A DNA stretch of 64,000 nt from Branchiostoma lanceolatum (GCF_035083965.1 NC_089726.1:18729501-18793500), one strand, 5' to 3'. Counted from the stretch's first letter, positions 1 through 10,747 are shown. Numbers and translations: made by a program. The notes: a model not told the origin generated them from the sequence alone.

Positions 1-774
1 TACATATCGGAGACATACCTAAAATTTAGTTACGTAGACACATGTGCCACCTTGCTGGATTATATTTCTTCAAAACGTGAATCTTATCAACATAATGTCT
101 TTCCCTTGCCTTCGCACACAAACGTTTTACACTGTTTCTTAGCTTTCTATACAATGTGATAAGAGATTTAATTTTGGGAGTAATCTCTGTTCTTTGTCAG
201 TCTTTTGTTTAACCACAAATTGGTTGGAAAATGAAGGTCAATTCCTGTTTGGAGAGTTTGGTAGAAAATGTTAACTTTACTCTGAATGTCGTGAACACCA
301 CAAACTTCTGTCCACGAGTGGGAGGAAATCCACTGTCCGAAAGAGCGGACCTCAGAGTCTTTCAAAGGGCGACCTTGTTTTAGTATTGATAGATCTGTGA
401 TCATGGGGATGCCAAAGTATAGTATTATGATCACTCATTCCCAAAGGTTCTTCAACAAGTGGATTTTGATAATAAGATTTTAAATTTGAGATTATGAGGT
501 CAAGAACAAGACAAAATGTATGGTGGGCTCTACTGCGCAACGCAAAGACTGATACCCCCCCCCCCACCACCACCACCAACCACCAACACAGGTTGAATTA
601 TGCCTTGCAACAAACTTGAATATTATTAAGGCAATTGCAATGCAAATATGGAGCCATCGTTTAAATACTACTGGAACTGAAAACTGGTAGAAATAGCTAC
701 TTTAATGAAATATAAAGATAACATCAAAGCGTTGACAAAGCATAACATAGACATCGTATATTCGTCAAATTACC
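1..774. other. Intergenic sequence, no gene seen
   Basis: No coding region, RNA gene or complete mobile element could be recognised here. A C-rich tract followed by CCA triplets lies near 555-595. The open frames in this stretch are short, lack domain similarity and overlap on both strands, so they were not called. Confidence 0.5.
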
Positions 775-1110
775 TTTTCCATGTTAGGGATGACACAAGT
801 TATAAGAAGCTTATCTTACATACATGCACATCTATTCTGCATTCTGTGCTTCTGTATGAAAAGTGCCTTAGCTGAAAGTTGTACAGACAAGTGTTTTCAC
901 AAGACTTATATTAACTACAAGTTATACATTGATAGGAAATTACATGAATTTGAACATGAATTCCAATACTTTCAAATGGAATGGGGGAGACAAATGCCAC
1001 ATTAAGTGTAAAACACATGCCCTTCAATTTTAGATTTTCATACAATATCTTAAATGTTAAAAAAAATCAATGAACATCTCGACCATCCACTTTGCGATAC
1101 ATGCTTGTAA
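775..1110. repeat. ZNF-cluster flank block, copy 1
   Basis: This block begins near the words TTAGGGATGACACAAG and continues through ATACATGCACATCTATTCTG. It recurs near 6117-6720, 15385-15580, 39660-39850 and, more diverged, 59330-59560. It lies downstream of ZNF reading frames on the minus strand and marks one end of the segmental duplication unit. The short open frames within it are not conserved between copies, so I treat it as non-coding. Confidence 0.65.
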
Positions 1111-1340
1111 CTCCCTCTTATTCCAAGAAGGGGCCAGAAATACACATACGTGCATACAAATATATACAGAAGTTGTATACAGTAGAAAGTTATCTGTGGA
1201 ATCATCGAAACAGTATATGGTTTTAGATACAGGTCCGTTTAACAGTTCTAGGCTGCATGTATAAACATTTGCTAAGTTTTCAACCAGCATCTTTTTTGGA
1301 TAACAGATCGGATTTCTGGGATTCACAACAGTCACACAGG

Positions 1341-2519
1341 TCACACATGTGGAGTTTCTCGCCAATATAAGGTCTCAGATGTCTGCATATATGGAGCTAT
1401 GAGCTGTCCTGTAACACTCCCCACACATGTAGGTTTCTCAGCAGTGTGTTTTTCTACTCGATGCTGGTCGAAACTGTATTTCTGTGCAGCAGAATAGTCA
1501 CACGGGTCACACTTGTAGGGTTTCTCTCCAGTATGACTTTTCATGTGTTGGGACAAATTAGACTTCTGGCCTGTCCTGAACCCACTCTCACCAGTATGTG
1601 TTCTAGTGTGTCGGACCAAGTGAGACTTCTTAGTAGTTCTGTACCCACACTCCCGACACAAAAAGGGTTGCTCTCCTGTATGAGATTTCATATGGTCGGA
1701 TAAGTGAGACTTTCTAGCTGTCCTGTGAGACTTCATATGGACAGACAAGGAATACTTTTTTGCTGTCCAGTACCCACACTCCCCACACATGTAGGGTTTC
1801 TCACCAGTGTGTTTTACTCGATGGTTGTCCAAGCTGGATTTCTGGGCAGCAGAATAGTCACACTGGTCACACTTGTAGGATTTTTCTCCAGTATGAGTTT
1901 TCATATGTTGGGATAAGTGAGACTTCTGAGCTGCCCTGTACTCACACGCTCCGCACTTGTAGGGTTTCTCTCCAGTATGAGTTCTCATATGCTGGGATAA
2001 GTGAGACTTCCTAGCGGTTCTGTACCCACACTCTCCACACACGAAAGGTTTTTCTCCTGTGTGAGATTTTATGTGGTCAGATAAGTGAGACTTATGTGCT
2101 GTCCTGTACCCACACTCCCCACACATGTAGGGTTTTTCTCCTGTGTGAGATTTCATATGGTCGGATAAGTGAGACCTCTGAGCTGCCCTGTACCCACACT
2201 CCCCACACATGTAGGGTTTTTCACCAGTGTGACATTTCATATGTTCAGATAAGGCAGACTTCTGAGCTGCCCTGTATCCACACTCCCCACACATGTAGGG
2301 TTTTTCACCTGTGTGTTTTAGGACATGCCATTTCAAGTTAGATTTGATACTGGCAGAATAGTCACACTGATCACACTTGTAGGGTTTGTCTCCTGTATGC
2401 GTTCTCATGTGTTGGGATAAGTTAGACTTCCAAGGTGCCGTGTACCCACACTCCTCACACATGTAAGGTTTCTCACTGGTGTGTTCTTGCTCTTGGCATC
2501 CATATTTGGAATCGGCCAT
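1341..2519 (-). CDS. C2H2 zinc-finger protein (ZNF A), about 11 full fingers and two half fingers
   Basis: Probable nuclear DNA-binding protein built almost only of C2H2 fingers (C-x2-C-x12-H-x3/4-H) joined by TGEKP linkers; its target is unknown. The start is placed at the ATG of MADSKYGC, because the frame further upstream opens only with GTG and a good splice acceptor (CTTTCAG, minus strand, about 2536-2542) lies 15 bases before the ATG. A 5' untranslated exon therefore probably exists upstream. Eleven complete fingers are visible. Two further helices (RTARKSHLSDHMKSH and SGFRTGQKSNLSQHMKSH) lack their cysteine pairs, as expected from in-frame deletions. The last linker carries a one-base deletion that shifts the frame into a tail ending LYWRETPHV, shared with paralogues at 12345-13166 and 41829-42461. 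No KRAB, BTB or SCAN domain is seen. Family assignment is secure; whether this copy is functional is uncertain. Confidence 0.88.
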   Translation of the reverse strand: MADSKYGCQEQEHTSEKPYMCEECGYTAPWKSNLSQHMRTHTGDKPYKCDQCDYSASIKSNLKWHVLKHTGEKPYMCGECGYRAAQKSALSEHMKCHTGEKPYMCGECGYRAAQRSHLSDHMKSHTGEKPYMCGECGYRTAHKSHLSDHIKSHTGEKPFVCGECGYRTARKSHLSQHMRTHTGEKPYKCGACEYRAAQKSHLSQHMKTHTGEKSYKCDQCDYSAAQKSSLDNHRVKHTGEKPYMCGECGYWTAKKYSLSVHMKSHRTARKSHLSDHMKSHTGEQPFLCRECGYRTTKKSHLVRHTRTHTGESGFRTGQKSNLSQHMKSHTGEKPYKCDPCDYSAAQKYSFDQHRVEKHTAEKPTCVGSVTGQLIAPYMQTSETLYWRETPHV

Positions 2520-2708
2520 AGCCTTGATCACCTGTCTGAAAGATTAGCGTTTGACAAATTAGTCACAATCAGTATTTTGGGAACAGCTTACTTGTACTTA
2601 TCATATCTGCGTTATCATAATAATATATCAATATTACAAAAAAGAATAAGGCTGTGCTTTCTAGCTGTCAATATAAACAGCTCTACAGTCCACTCGCTGG
2701 GTTGAACC

Positions 2709-2810
2709 TAGCCTGAGTACCAGCCTACGTAGTGACCGCTGGCTCACAAAAATGTTAGCAAGCGATTTTGTTTAGCCAGCGGTCACTTCAGAGGATGGTA
2801 CACAGGGTAG
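2709..2810. mobile_element. 102 bp hAT-like MITE
   Basis: Short inverted ends (TAGCCTGAGTACC and the complement of GGTACACAGGGTA) enclose an inner inverted repeat around AGTGACCGCTGGCT. It is flanked by 8-base duplications GTTGAACC / GTTCAACC that differ at one base. The paralogous flank near 13346-13360 reads continuously from GGGTTGAACC into CATATATGG and so represents the empty site. The 8-base duplication and the ends suggest hAT; no coding capacity. Confidence 0.7.
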
Positions 2811-3112
2811 GTTCAACCAACATATATGGAGAAAATTTACCTTCTAGTTTCATGAGCTGCAACATCATGCTTAGTTTGAAGCTTATTGAGTATTTTGTAA
2901 AAACGTTCACAGTGCCCTACTGCAACTTAACATCTGTAAGAGACTCAGAGTGGAGGTTTGTCACACACCCTCCCCAATGACTGTCAGGCTTCAAACACAT
3001 TGCGTACAGTAACCCCGTTTTTTCAAACATGGAAGACACTGTTATCCTCCACGCGGCTATGCTGAAGTCTAGCCTACAGAGAGCAAGGTGGCTCTGTATC
3101 CAGCACAAGCAA

Positions 3113-3440
3113 CAGTATACATTGTACACACACAGAGACACAAACACACTGTACACGAACAAACACACACACATTGTACAAACATACACATTGTGCAGAT
3201 GCACACACATTGTACAGACACACACACATTGTACAAACACACACACATTGTACAAACACACACACATTGTACAAACACACACACACATTCCACAGACACA
3301 CACATTGTACAAAAACACACACATTGTACAAACACATACACATTGTACAAACACACACACATTGTACATACACATACACATGGTACACACATACACACAC
3401 ACACACACATTGTTCAAACACACACACACAATATGAAATA
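3113..3440. repeat. Minisatellite of CACACATTGTACAAA-type units
   Basis: Imperfect tandem copies of a unit of about 17-22 bases combine (CA)n with ATTGTACA. The equivalent place in the duplicated flank (about 13765-13805) has only one or two units, so this array expanded after the duplication. It opens long frames on both strands rich in C/V or T/H, which are compositional artefacts. Confidence 0.9.
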
Positions 3441-4384
3441 CACACAATCATATAATCATATGCACATATACACACTGATAGAACAAGAGATAGGCACACA
3501 AATACAATTGTATGACAGTATGTAATTACTAAAACATACATACAATATGATACATGCAAACTCACTCTAGTCTAAGTGAGAGACATCTGTTTTGAATGAG
3601 ATGTTGTAGCATATGGAGGCCAGCCACCACCCCTACTCCAAGCAATATAATCAGCCCAGAAGACCTTTCAAAGAAGGCGTGAGAAGCCGATACGCAAGAC
3701 CGATACGCAAGATTTCTTTTGGTCTTTGAAGTATTTTTATAATATGGGTTGTACTCTTAACTCAAACATATTTGATTTTCTTATTTCAGTAGGCGACCCT
3801 ACTTTAATTTTTATCGCGTGGCGCGTCATAGCCAGTCACCTTCTGGACCTGACAATAGAAATTCCCATCGTCCGAAAGCTGTGTTCTGCTATTACATTTC
3901 TGTCAACTTTTTGCCCCCCTCCCCATGAGCTAGTCAGTATAGTCACTGTGCGTCGTGAGGTCGGGCTATAGTACTGTTTAGGACGGAATCAAGCCAGAAA
4001 TTGAATTGATATGTTCTACCTTACTTTACCTCAACCTTTAAAACTCACCAAAACACGACAGGTAGATTCAATTGATGGAAAGACGTGGCCGATCTTTTTT
4101 CTCCCAGAGACGCCCAGAGTCAGTGACCCTTGTGGAGGTCAGTTGGGGTCAACATTTGGTCCCAAATTGCGCCTGATTACCCACTGAAGATAACATATGT
4201 ACGCCATGCCAATTCAGTCATGCCAGGTTTGGTCCTACTGACTTTGACGAACACACACGAATCTAAATTCGTATTTGCCTTTAAGGCACACATTCTGCAA
4301 AATCAAGCTTCCCCCTTAAATGATGTTTAGAGCTTTGACCAACGAGATTATTTTGTCGGCAAAAGCTACTATGTATATTAATAC

Positions 4385-4574
4385 GCCCATTCACGGTTGC
4401 CACTGCACAGCCACTACGCATGTGCAGTGTCAAAGGTGAAAGCCCCTGGCTCGTAAACAGTTCTCGTCTCGACATTGTCTAGATTTGCATACCAATGTCG
4501 AGACAGGTTTTGTTTACGTCTCAAGGGCCTTTACCTTTGACACTGCACATGCGTAGTGGCAACCGGGAATGGGC
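4385..4574. mobile_element. Small fold-back element, copy 1
   Basis: Arms start GCCCATTCACGGTTGCC and end with the complement, both leading into the conserved word TGCGTAGT / ACTACGCATGTGCAGTG. The centre holds a second inverted pair around CGAGACA and TGTCGAGAC. Related elements lie at 14662-14843 and, with different outer arms, at 29235-29407. A single arm remains at 39062-39110. No coding capacity. Confidence 0.75.
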
Positions 4575-4987
4575 TCATACGAATGGGCTGATTATTGCCG
4601 AAGGCAGTCCGATCAGATCTTGGGCCCAGTCAGAAACAGTCTCGATTTTGCACCGAAAGATCTGTTGAAAGATTACTGATTTTTTAAATACAAATTTCAG
4701 TACAGTCAAACCTGCCTAGGTGACCACCTTTTCAAGACGACCACATGGCCATGACGACCTCGACCGCCACGAATCGAGAGCGCAATCCCTGCACAAGACG
4801 ACCGCATCATTTTCAAGCATGTGGCGACATCGATCTATCCATAACATGTTTTAATATAAAACGTTTACAAAGATTTTTCAACTACGTACATGTATTGACA
4901 AATTTTAACATCATTGAGACACGGCCAATGTGAAGGCAAAGCGCAAAAAGTACTAAAATTAAAAACGTGCAGAAAAAGCTGCTTTAA

Positions 4988-5897
4988 CCCTCATACACCC
5001 GAACCTATTTTTGCGACCAAAATGACTGAACGGGGTCAAAGATGACCCCAAAATGTTTTGTTCAGTAAAATCTCCCTTTTCACTTTTTTCACTGATTGTT
5101 ATCCATACATTGCTTCATCAATGTAAGAGGAATGTTTTGGCATATTCACAACATCAGAAGGACCACGTCTTGAACTATTCCTATTTAGACCGGGAGGGGA
5201 TTTTTGAGGCCCATGCCAAATTTCATGTTGCATAACTAATGAACAGCTTACGCGAGAGCCACCAAACTTGATGGCTATCATAAAATGTCCTTAACAAAAA
5301 TTCAAATTGTTAAAGTGAGTTCATCGTTTTTCGTGTTGCCATAGCAACGGGTTTTTGACAGACATATTTTAAAAAATCTGCTAATTTCAGTTCAAACAAT
5401 GACGTCCCGAGGCTTTGTTGTTACGCTAAATGTATTTTCTTACATTGTTATCATCTTATGTAATCCAATGTAACTCTTATGATTCAACATTGATATTTCA
5501 TGCTGATTTGAAGACGTCATCCGTCATAATTCGATGGCGGATAGAATCCCATAAAATTACGTCATAATGACGTCATATTACGTCATATCAATTCAGATGT
5601 CATCATCCTCTGGCAATTTAGTGGTCATACAATAAGTTGTTCAGGACTTACAGAGGGCAGGTCTCAAAAACAGTACATTATTTTTGCTAGGGCAAAAAAT
5701 GACCCCAGTGGACTCATCAAAGACTTTCCTATATAACGTCAACAGTATTGTGCCCATCTCCCTAGAAAATTACGAGAGGTTAGAAAAGATGTCAACTGAC
5801 AAAGTCATGGAAGGAATTTTTTTCAGATGAAACATGTTAAAAAGCAGGCAAAATCCACGCCTGGGGTCAAAAATGACCCCACTCGAGTGTATGAGGG
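4988..5897. mobile_element. 910 bp non-autonomous piggyBac-like element
   Basis: The ends are CCCTCATACACCCGA on the left and TCGAGTGTATGAGGG on the right. A GGGGTCAAAGATGACCCC palindrome lies just inside the left end and GGGGTCAAAAATGACCCC just inside the right. The flanks are TTAA on the left and TCAA on the right, consistent with a piggyBac TTAA target with one later change. Duplicated flanks near 15283 and 39565 run from GCTGCTTT straight into the AATCCATCAAA region and show the empty site. No transposase frame is present. The interior holds several CRE-like TGACGTCA words near 5560-5595. Confidence 0.72.
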
Positions 5898-6119
5898 TCA
5901 ATAAAATCCATCAAACGATAATGAATATAGTAAAAACATAACATGTCGACCGTTGACGAAGCATAACATTCATGGTAAAATTCCTTGAATTATCCATAGG
6001 CAGTAGTAGTGGGCAACCTCAAGCCAACCGTACACACTCACGCCACATCTTCAGAAAAGACACTGGAGCCGCATATCCCTGTTTATGATTTTATTCGAGC
6101 CCACACCTTAAATTATCCA

Positions 6120-6660
6120 TGTTAGGGATGACACAAGTTATCAGAAGCTAATCTTACATACATGCACATCTATTCTGCATTCTGTGCTTCAGTATGAAAA
6201 GTGCCTTAGCTGAAATTTGTACAGAAAAGTATTTTCATAAGACTATAGTTACTAGTTATATATTGTACAGGGAATTACATAAATTTGAACACAAAACCAT
6301 ACATACATGCACATCTATTCTGCGTTCTGTGAATCAGTATGAAAAGTGCTTTAGCTGATATTTGTAGAGAGAAGTATTTTCATAAGACGTATAGTTACTA
6401 GTTAAACATTGTACAGGAAATTACATGAATTTGAACACAAAACCATACATACATGCACATATATTCTGCGTTCTGTGCTTCGGTATGAAAAGTGCCTTAG
6501 CTGACATTTGTACAGGAAAGTATTTTCATAAGACTTAAGGTTACTAGTTATACATAGATACGAAATTACATGAATTTGAACACAAAACCTTAAAGTTTGG
6601 CACAATCATTTCAAACAGAATGGGGGAGACAAATCCTGCATTAAGTGTAAAATGAAGGAC
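6120..6660. repeat. Three tandem copies of a flank segment, about 147 bp each
   Basis: The segment starting ACATACATGCACATCTATTC and continuing through a GAAAAGTGC / GCTGA word and TATTTTCATAAGACT is present three times, near 6150, 6298 and 6446. The other flank copies (near 780, 15420, 39710) have it once. It is a local tandem duplication with no convincing coding potential. Confidence 0.75.
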
Positions 6661-6839
6661 CTTCAATTCTACGTTTTTGTATAATACAATATTCTTAATG
6701 ATCTTATCCTAATCCATGGACTTCTCAACTATCCACTTTGCAATATGTCACATGCTCGTAAAGTTCTCTCGTTCCGATAGAAGAGGCTAGAAATGTATGC
6801 CTCTTCTATAGGAGTTCTCATATATCAATATAAGCCAGG

Positions 6840-7017
6840 CCTCACCGTTGTTCCATACCAACACTCCCACATATGCAGGGTATGTTATCAAAAGTGGGTG
6901 TTTTACTCGATGGAAGTCAATAGCCGATTTCTGCAGAACGGGACAGCCACACAGGTCACAACTGTTGTGTTTTTTCTCCTATGAGTTCTCTTGTGTTTGG
7001 ATAAGTCAAGCTTCTAA
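6840..7017 (-). pseudogene. Decayed C2H2 fingers, distal part of the ZNF B tail
   Basis: On the minus strand this stretch resembles finger sequence: complements of CACATATGCAGG, CTCGATGGAAGTCAA and CACACAGGTCACAAC mark the linker, helix and cysteine region. The frame is broken several times. It is colinear with 39950-40140 and 41570-41740 and is cut off at 7017 by the element starting at 7018; the remainder resumes at 12250. Confidence 0.75.
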
Positions 7018-7029
7018 CACTATGCGAAA

Positions 7030-7900
7030 GGGGCTGATTTCCGGAAAAATTCGGAGTTGATATATTCCAAGACATGCTTGATATTTGGAATGTGTCCGGA
7101 CAAGATGTCTGATATTTACCATATCCTGGAATATCCTGAGTCCGGACATGTTTTGTTGCGAATCCGGACGAATAAGACTTTCCTATATTTCAAGATACGC
7201 GCCATTGACGTTTCTTGCTTCCGAATACATGACACGCTTCATATTCTGAACATATCCAAGGTAATTATATTCCAGGAATAAATTTTGGACATATTAGGAG
7301 TTGACACGTAACATGATATGCCTCATTTCTGGACGATTTTCGGACGACATTCGATATTTACTATATCCGCAAATATCATGATTCAGAAATTGTTCCGAAG
7401 CATATCCGGACGGGTAAAAGCTTCCAGTTTTTTTCCGAATACGTGCCATTGGCGTTTCTTGTTCCGTACTCATGTTCAATTCACGACACAGATACAAGAG
7501 CTAGAGAGCTAGAGATATACCAAGAATCAGTGACAGTGTTCGGACATATTTGGAGTAACATGACATGCCACATATTCTGACCGTTTCCGGGCAAGGTTTT
7601 GGGGGTTCATTTCTGTTGCGTGTCCGGACAAATAAGACGTCTTTTTTTTCAAGATACGCGTCATTGGCGATTCTTGCTGTGATACGGTTCATATATTGTA
7701 TGTAGGTTTCATTGCAATTGATCAAGGATTATGTCGCCCTTGAGATGATATATTTTGGAAATAAATTTAGACAAATTAGGAGTTGACACGATATCATATG
7801 AAACACCTACTCCATCAAAATACTATAGATCTATACTAGTGATAGCGGTGCATTATAAGAAAGTTACATATCCGGAAATATCATGCTCAAAATTTTCTCA
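7030..7900. repeat. Left subterminal region rich in TCCGG words
   Basis: About eight TCCGGA or TCCGGAC words are scattered here (for example near 7040, 7093, 7141, 7164, 7399, 7625 and 7870) amid ATATTCC/GGAATAT-like AT-rich sequence. In CACTA elements such subterminal motifs are known transposase-binding arrays; that role is inference here. Confidence 0.6.
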
Positions 7901-8289
7901 AAATACTCCATAGACGCGTAGCAGTATGGGAAAGCTCCATATACGGACAATATCATGCTCCAAATTTACTCAGAATGCTCCATGGAAGCGTTGCAGCATG
8001 GGAAAGTCCCATTTTCGGACAAAAACAGGAGGCATTCATGGTCAGAATATGCAATATGCAGTATTACTGTTCGCCGTACAGTGGCGCTGCAACTTTATCA
8101 TGGTGGCAGCATTCTAGGCAATTTGATGATCCTGTCACCAAGTATCAGGAAGCCAAATTCAACCGAGAATAAAATGCATACAGTAAGTAGACGTAAGCCA
8201 TTATTTTTTCTTGGAAGGCCCTGTCGGCCAGTACATATACATAATATTATACAGGTGGTGCAGTTTGGGAAAGTCAGGTCGTTGGAACC

Positions 8290-8526
8290 AGATTTTTCTT
8301 AGAACGGATCGGAGCTGAGGCACATAATATATGTGTGTTGGAACATAATATCTGTGTGTTATCTTTGTGCGGATGTAAAGAGTGAGGTGTTGTTGGTGAA
8401 ACGTCAACCGTGCGACAGTCACGCGTACCACGCGTGTTTGGAGCAGTCAAAGCCCGACAAACAACCGGGTCTATACTGCGCCACCACGATGTTTGCGAAT
8501 GTGTACAACTTGCAAGGTTTGAACTG
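8290..8526 (+). other. Possible first exon inside the transposon
   Basis: An open stretch including MFANVYNLQGLNW ends at a good donor (CTG|GTAAGTA, about 8526-8533). It is a candidate 5' exon for the acidic frame at 10352-10747 or for a captured gene fragment. I do not recognise the peptide, and the upstream limit and start codon are not secure. Confidence 0.25.
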
Positions 8527-9573
8527 GTAAGTACACAATGGATTTTTTTACAACAAAAAAGCTTTTATCGCATGTAACGTTAACCTGACACCGTTAGCTC
8601 AACTGCATCTTTCATGTTGCGTCATATCTTGCATCTTTCATCCTAAAAGCGCTGACGGGAGATTCCCCCGAAACCTTACTACCTTCAAATAAATGACATG
8701 GATCATCGTTGATAATCTACTCCCATTTTAACGAATGATGTTTAGGGCTGCATGTTTGGGAGTCGTCAACACACATAAAATGCAATTAGCGGCGCGGGCA
8801 TACAAGCTGAATCAAAAGCCGGGCTCAGGTACTACTGGGCGGGGCCGGGAAACTCCCCAGAACCGCTGAGATCTATTTACACCGGCGGGCTGACTGCTTT
8901 GGGCCGCCGAATGAACTCGCCAATGGCCCGATACCAGTCTGACCAGCACAAGCCAAGACATCTTACATTATTATGTTCAAAGTTATTGTATATTAAGGGT
9001 AAGACTAGCCTGTCAATAGCCTCTGTCTTTTAGTTATGCAAAACAAGCCTAACATCTGCGTGTAGCTGACACTACAGTTGATACTTAGCAGGCAATTTGA
9101 GGCTGTAGTGTTCCCGGGAACGAGCGTTTCGCGATCTTCAGCAGGATGATCCTGTCAGCTGTAACAGATAGAATAGACGACATAATGTATCTTGTACAAA
9201 GGTTCCTCAGTAGCTAGGCAGTAAATCTGTAAATAAGCTATATTTATGACTTAGACTGGTGACCAGGCCGTATTCGGAAGCTCATCTGAATAGATTAGTG
9301 TTGACCAATAGCAAGGCTAGCTATTGACAGCAGCTAGCTCGTTAGCATAAGCCCGCCGATTTGAACTCAGAAGCTGTCCTGTGAGGCTGTGACTAAGGTT
9401 AGTGATCACACGTAGATTAGCTCTCTGTATTTAGTTCGTAAAAATACTAGATGGCTTTAGAATATCCCACATTTCCATCTGTAACTCAACCTTCCGTAAT
9501 CGTAACGCTCTAGATTATTGTGTATCCTCCTGTAGGCCTTAGTAGACTTGGCTTGTATAGTACAGCATATAAC

Positions 9574-9598
9574 CAAGGAGGTTAATTTAACCTCCTTG
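9574..9598. other. 25-base perfect palindrome
   Basis: CAAGGAGGTTAA, one central T and the complementary arm TTAACCTCCTTG form a near-perfect hairpin inside the CACTA-like element. The related word CCAAGGAGGTTTAA recurs near 50023. Function unknown. Confidence 0.5.
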
Positions 9599-10351
9599 AT
9601 ATAACACAGAATAAACGCGTGTTAGCTTGTTTTCGGCCCGTTTCTTTGCGTAGCTAGTTAACTTTTCCCGGCTGTTTTTGTGCCGTACGAGTGTTGTTGC
9701 TTTTCCTGTACTACCATATTCTTTGTCCTGCTGTTTTGCCCGCAGTTTTCTGCATGTTTTCCGTTTCCAGCTGTGGTACTAGTATAGCGTGGGGTTCGCG
9801 TCCGTTTTTTCACACCGCATAATTGATTGGACCTCGCCGACATCGCGGTCGACGATCCGTCTCCGTCCCTTTGTCCAGCTGTGCGCCTTAATTCCGGGCC
9901 ATTGTTTTTTAAAGAAGACCGCTCTCTCGGACGCCTTGACTTGCAAATTGATTTCCGTAATTTTGATAATAATAGAGGCTGCATTGTCCTTCTAGCCTCT
10001 ACCAGGCTCCGTCCTATCGTTGGGAAAATAGTAGAAATCAGCCGAGGTACTCCGCTATACAGGGTAGGTCCGCTATACAGTAAAGTTCCATTTCGATGGA
10101 ACTCTATTTCTTTCAATTAGAATGGTAAAGTAATATGTATCTCGGTTTCTTTGCACTAGAGGATCAATAGAGCAATTTTAATGACACAAACATTCCGTCA
10201 TGGGGGGGGGGGGGTAAACACAAAATTCCAGGAAATCGTGCACCTATGAAGAAATTGGTTTGTGTCGTTCAAAATCGTCAGTGTAACCCTGTCCAGGTGC
10301 CCGCCATGTTTAATAATAAGATTTTTTTCTGTACCCACTCTGCTGTTCAAG

Positions 10352-10747
10352 CCCCGAGTTCGGGTGGCAGGGGACGTCTTGGACAGAGAAGAATATGACT
10401 ACCTGAAGTCATCCGGACATCTTTACATGTCCGATGAAGTCAGCGATGAGGATGACGAGTCATCGGTGTGGGTCCAGCCACCCGCCTGGCGGGCGGACAA
10501 GTTAACGGACATAACGCGAAGGTTCCAGGCGGCCCTAGACCAGAATAGGAGAGACAGGCGCCTGCCCTTCTCCAACAAAGAGAGAAAGCAAGGGGAGGAG
10601 TTTACAGACAGATGTCCACCATCCAGCAGGGCTGCACAGGGCTGTGGCTTCCAGGAAGAGGAAGGCGCGGAGGGAGAGGAAGGCGCGGAGGGAGAGGAAG
10701 GCGCGGAGGGAGAGGAAGACACGGAGGAAGAGGAAGACAGCGACTGA
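10352..10747 (+). CDS. Acidic protein fragment with Glu-rich repeats inside the transposon
   Basis: The frame opens after a pyrimidine-rich stretch and an AG (TGCTGTTCAAG|CCCC), so it is read as a terminal exon, PRVRVAGDVLDREEYDY onward. It contains an acidic patch (YMSDEVSDEDDESS), a W/P/R segment (VWVQPPAWRADKL), a basic stretch (QNRRDRRLPFSNKERK) and a C-terminal tail of EGEEGA repeats made by an 18-base tandem repeat at about 10663-10720. The stop is TGA at 10745-10747. I do not recognise a family. The acidic YMSDE plus PxWR pattern reminds me of uncharacterised transposon-associated proteins, but that is only an impression. An exon ending at 8526 is a possible 5' partner. It may be a captured host fragment or an accessory protein of the element. 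Confidence 0.4.
   Translation, partial: PRVRVAGDVLDREEYDYLKSSGHLYMSDEVSDEDDESSVWVQPPAWRADKLTDITRRFQAALDQNRRDRRLPFSNKERKQGEEFTDRCPPSSRAAQGCGFQEEEGAEGEEGAEGEEGAEGEEDTEEEEDSD

Noticed and set aside
1704-2341. Plus-strand frames with repeated CTHTPHTCRV peptides
   Set aside because: They are antisense shadows of the zinc-finger coding repeats; the same shadows occur opposite every ZNF copy.
2917-3565. Long overlapping open frames rich in Cys/Val or Thr/His on both strands
   Set aside because: They are produced by the CA-rich minisatellite at 3113-3440, which lacks stops in several frames. No domain, and the array is absent or short in the duplicated flanks.
9658-10116. 152-codon minus-strand frame in the CACTA-like element
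   Set aside because: Basic, low-complexity translation with no domain, overlapped by plus-strand frames; not supported as a transposase.
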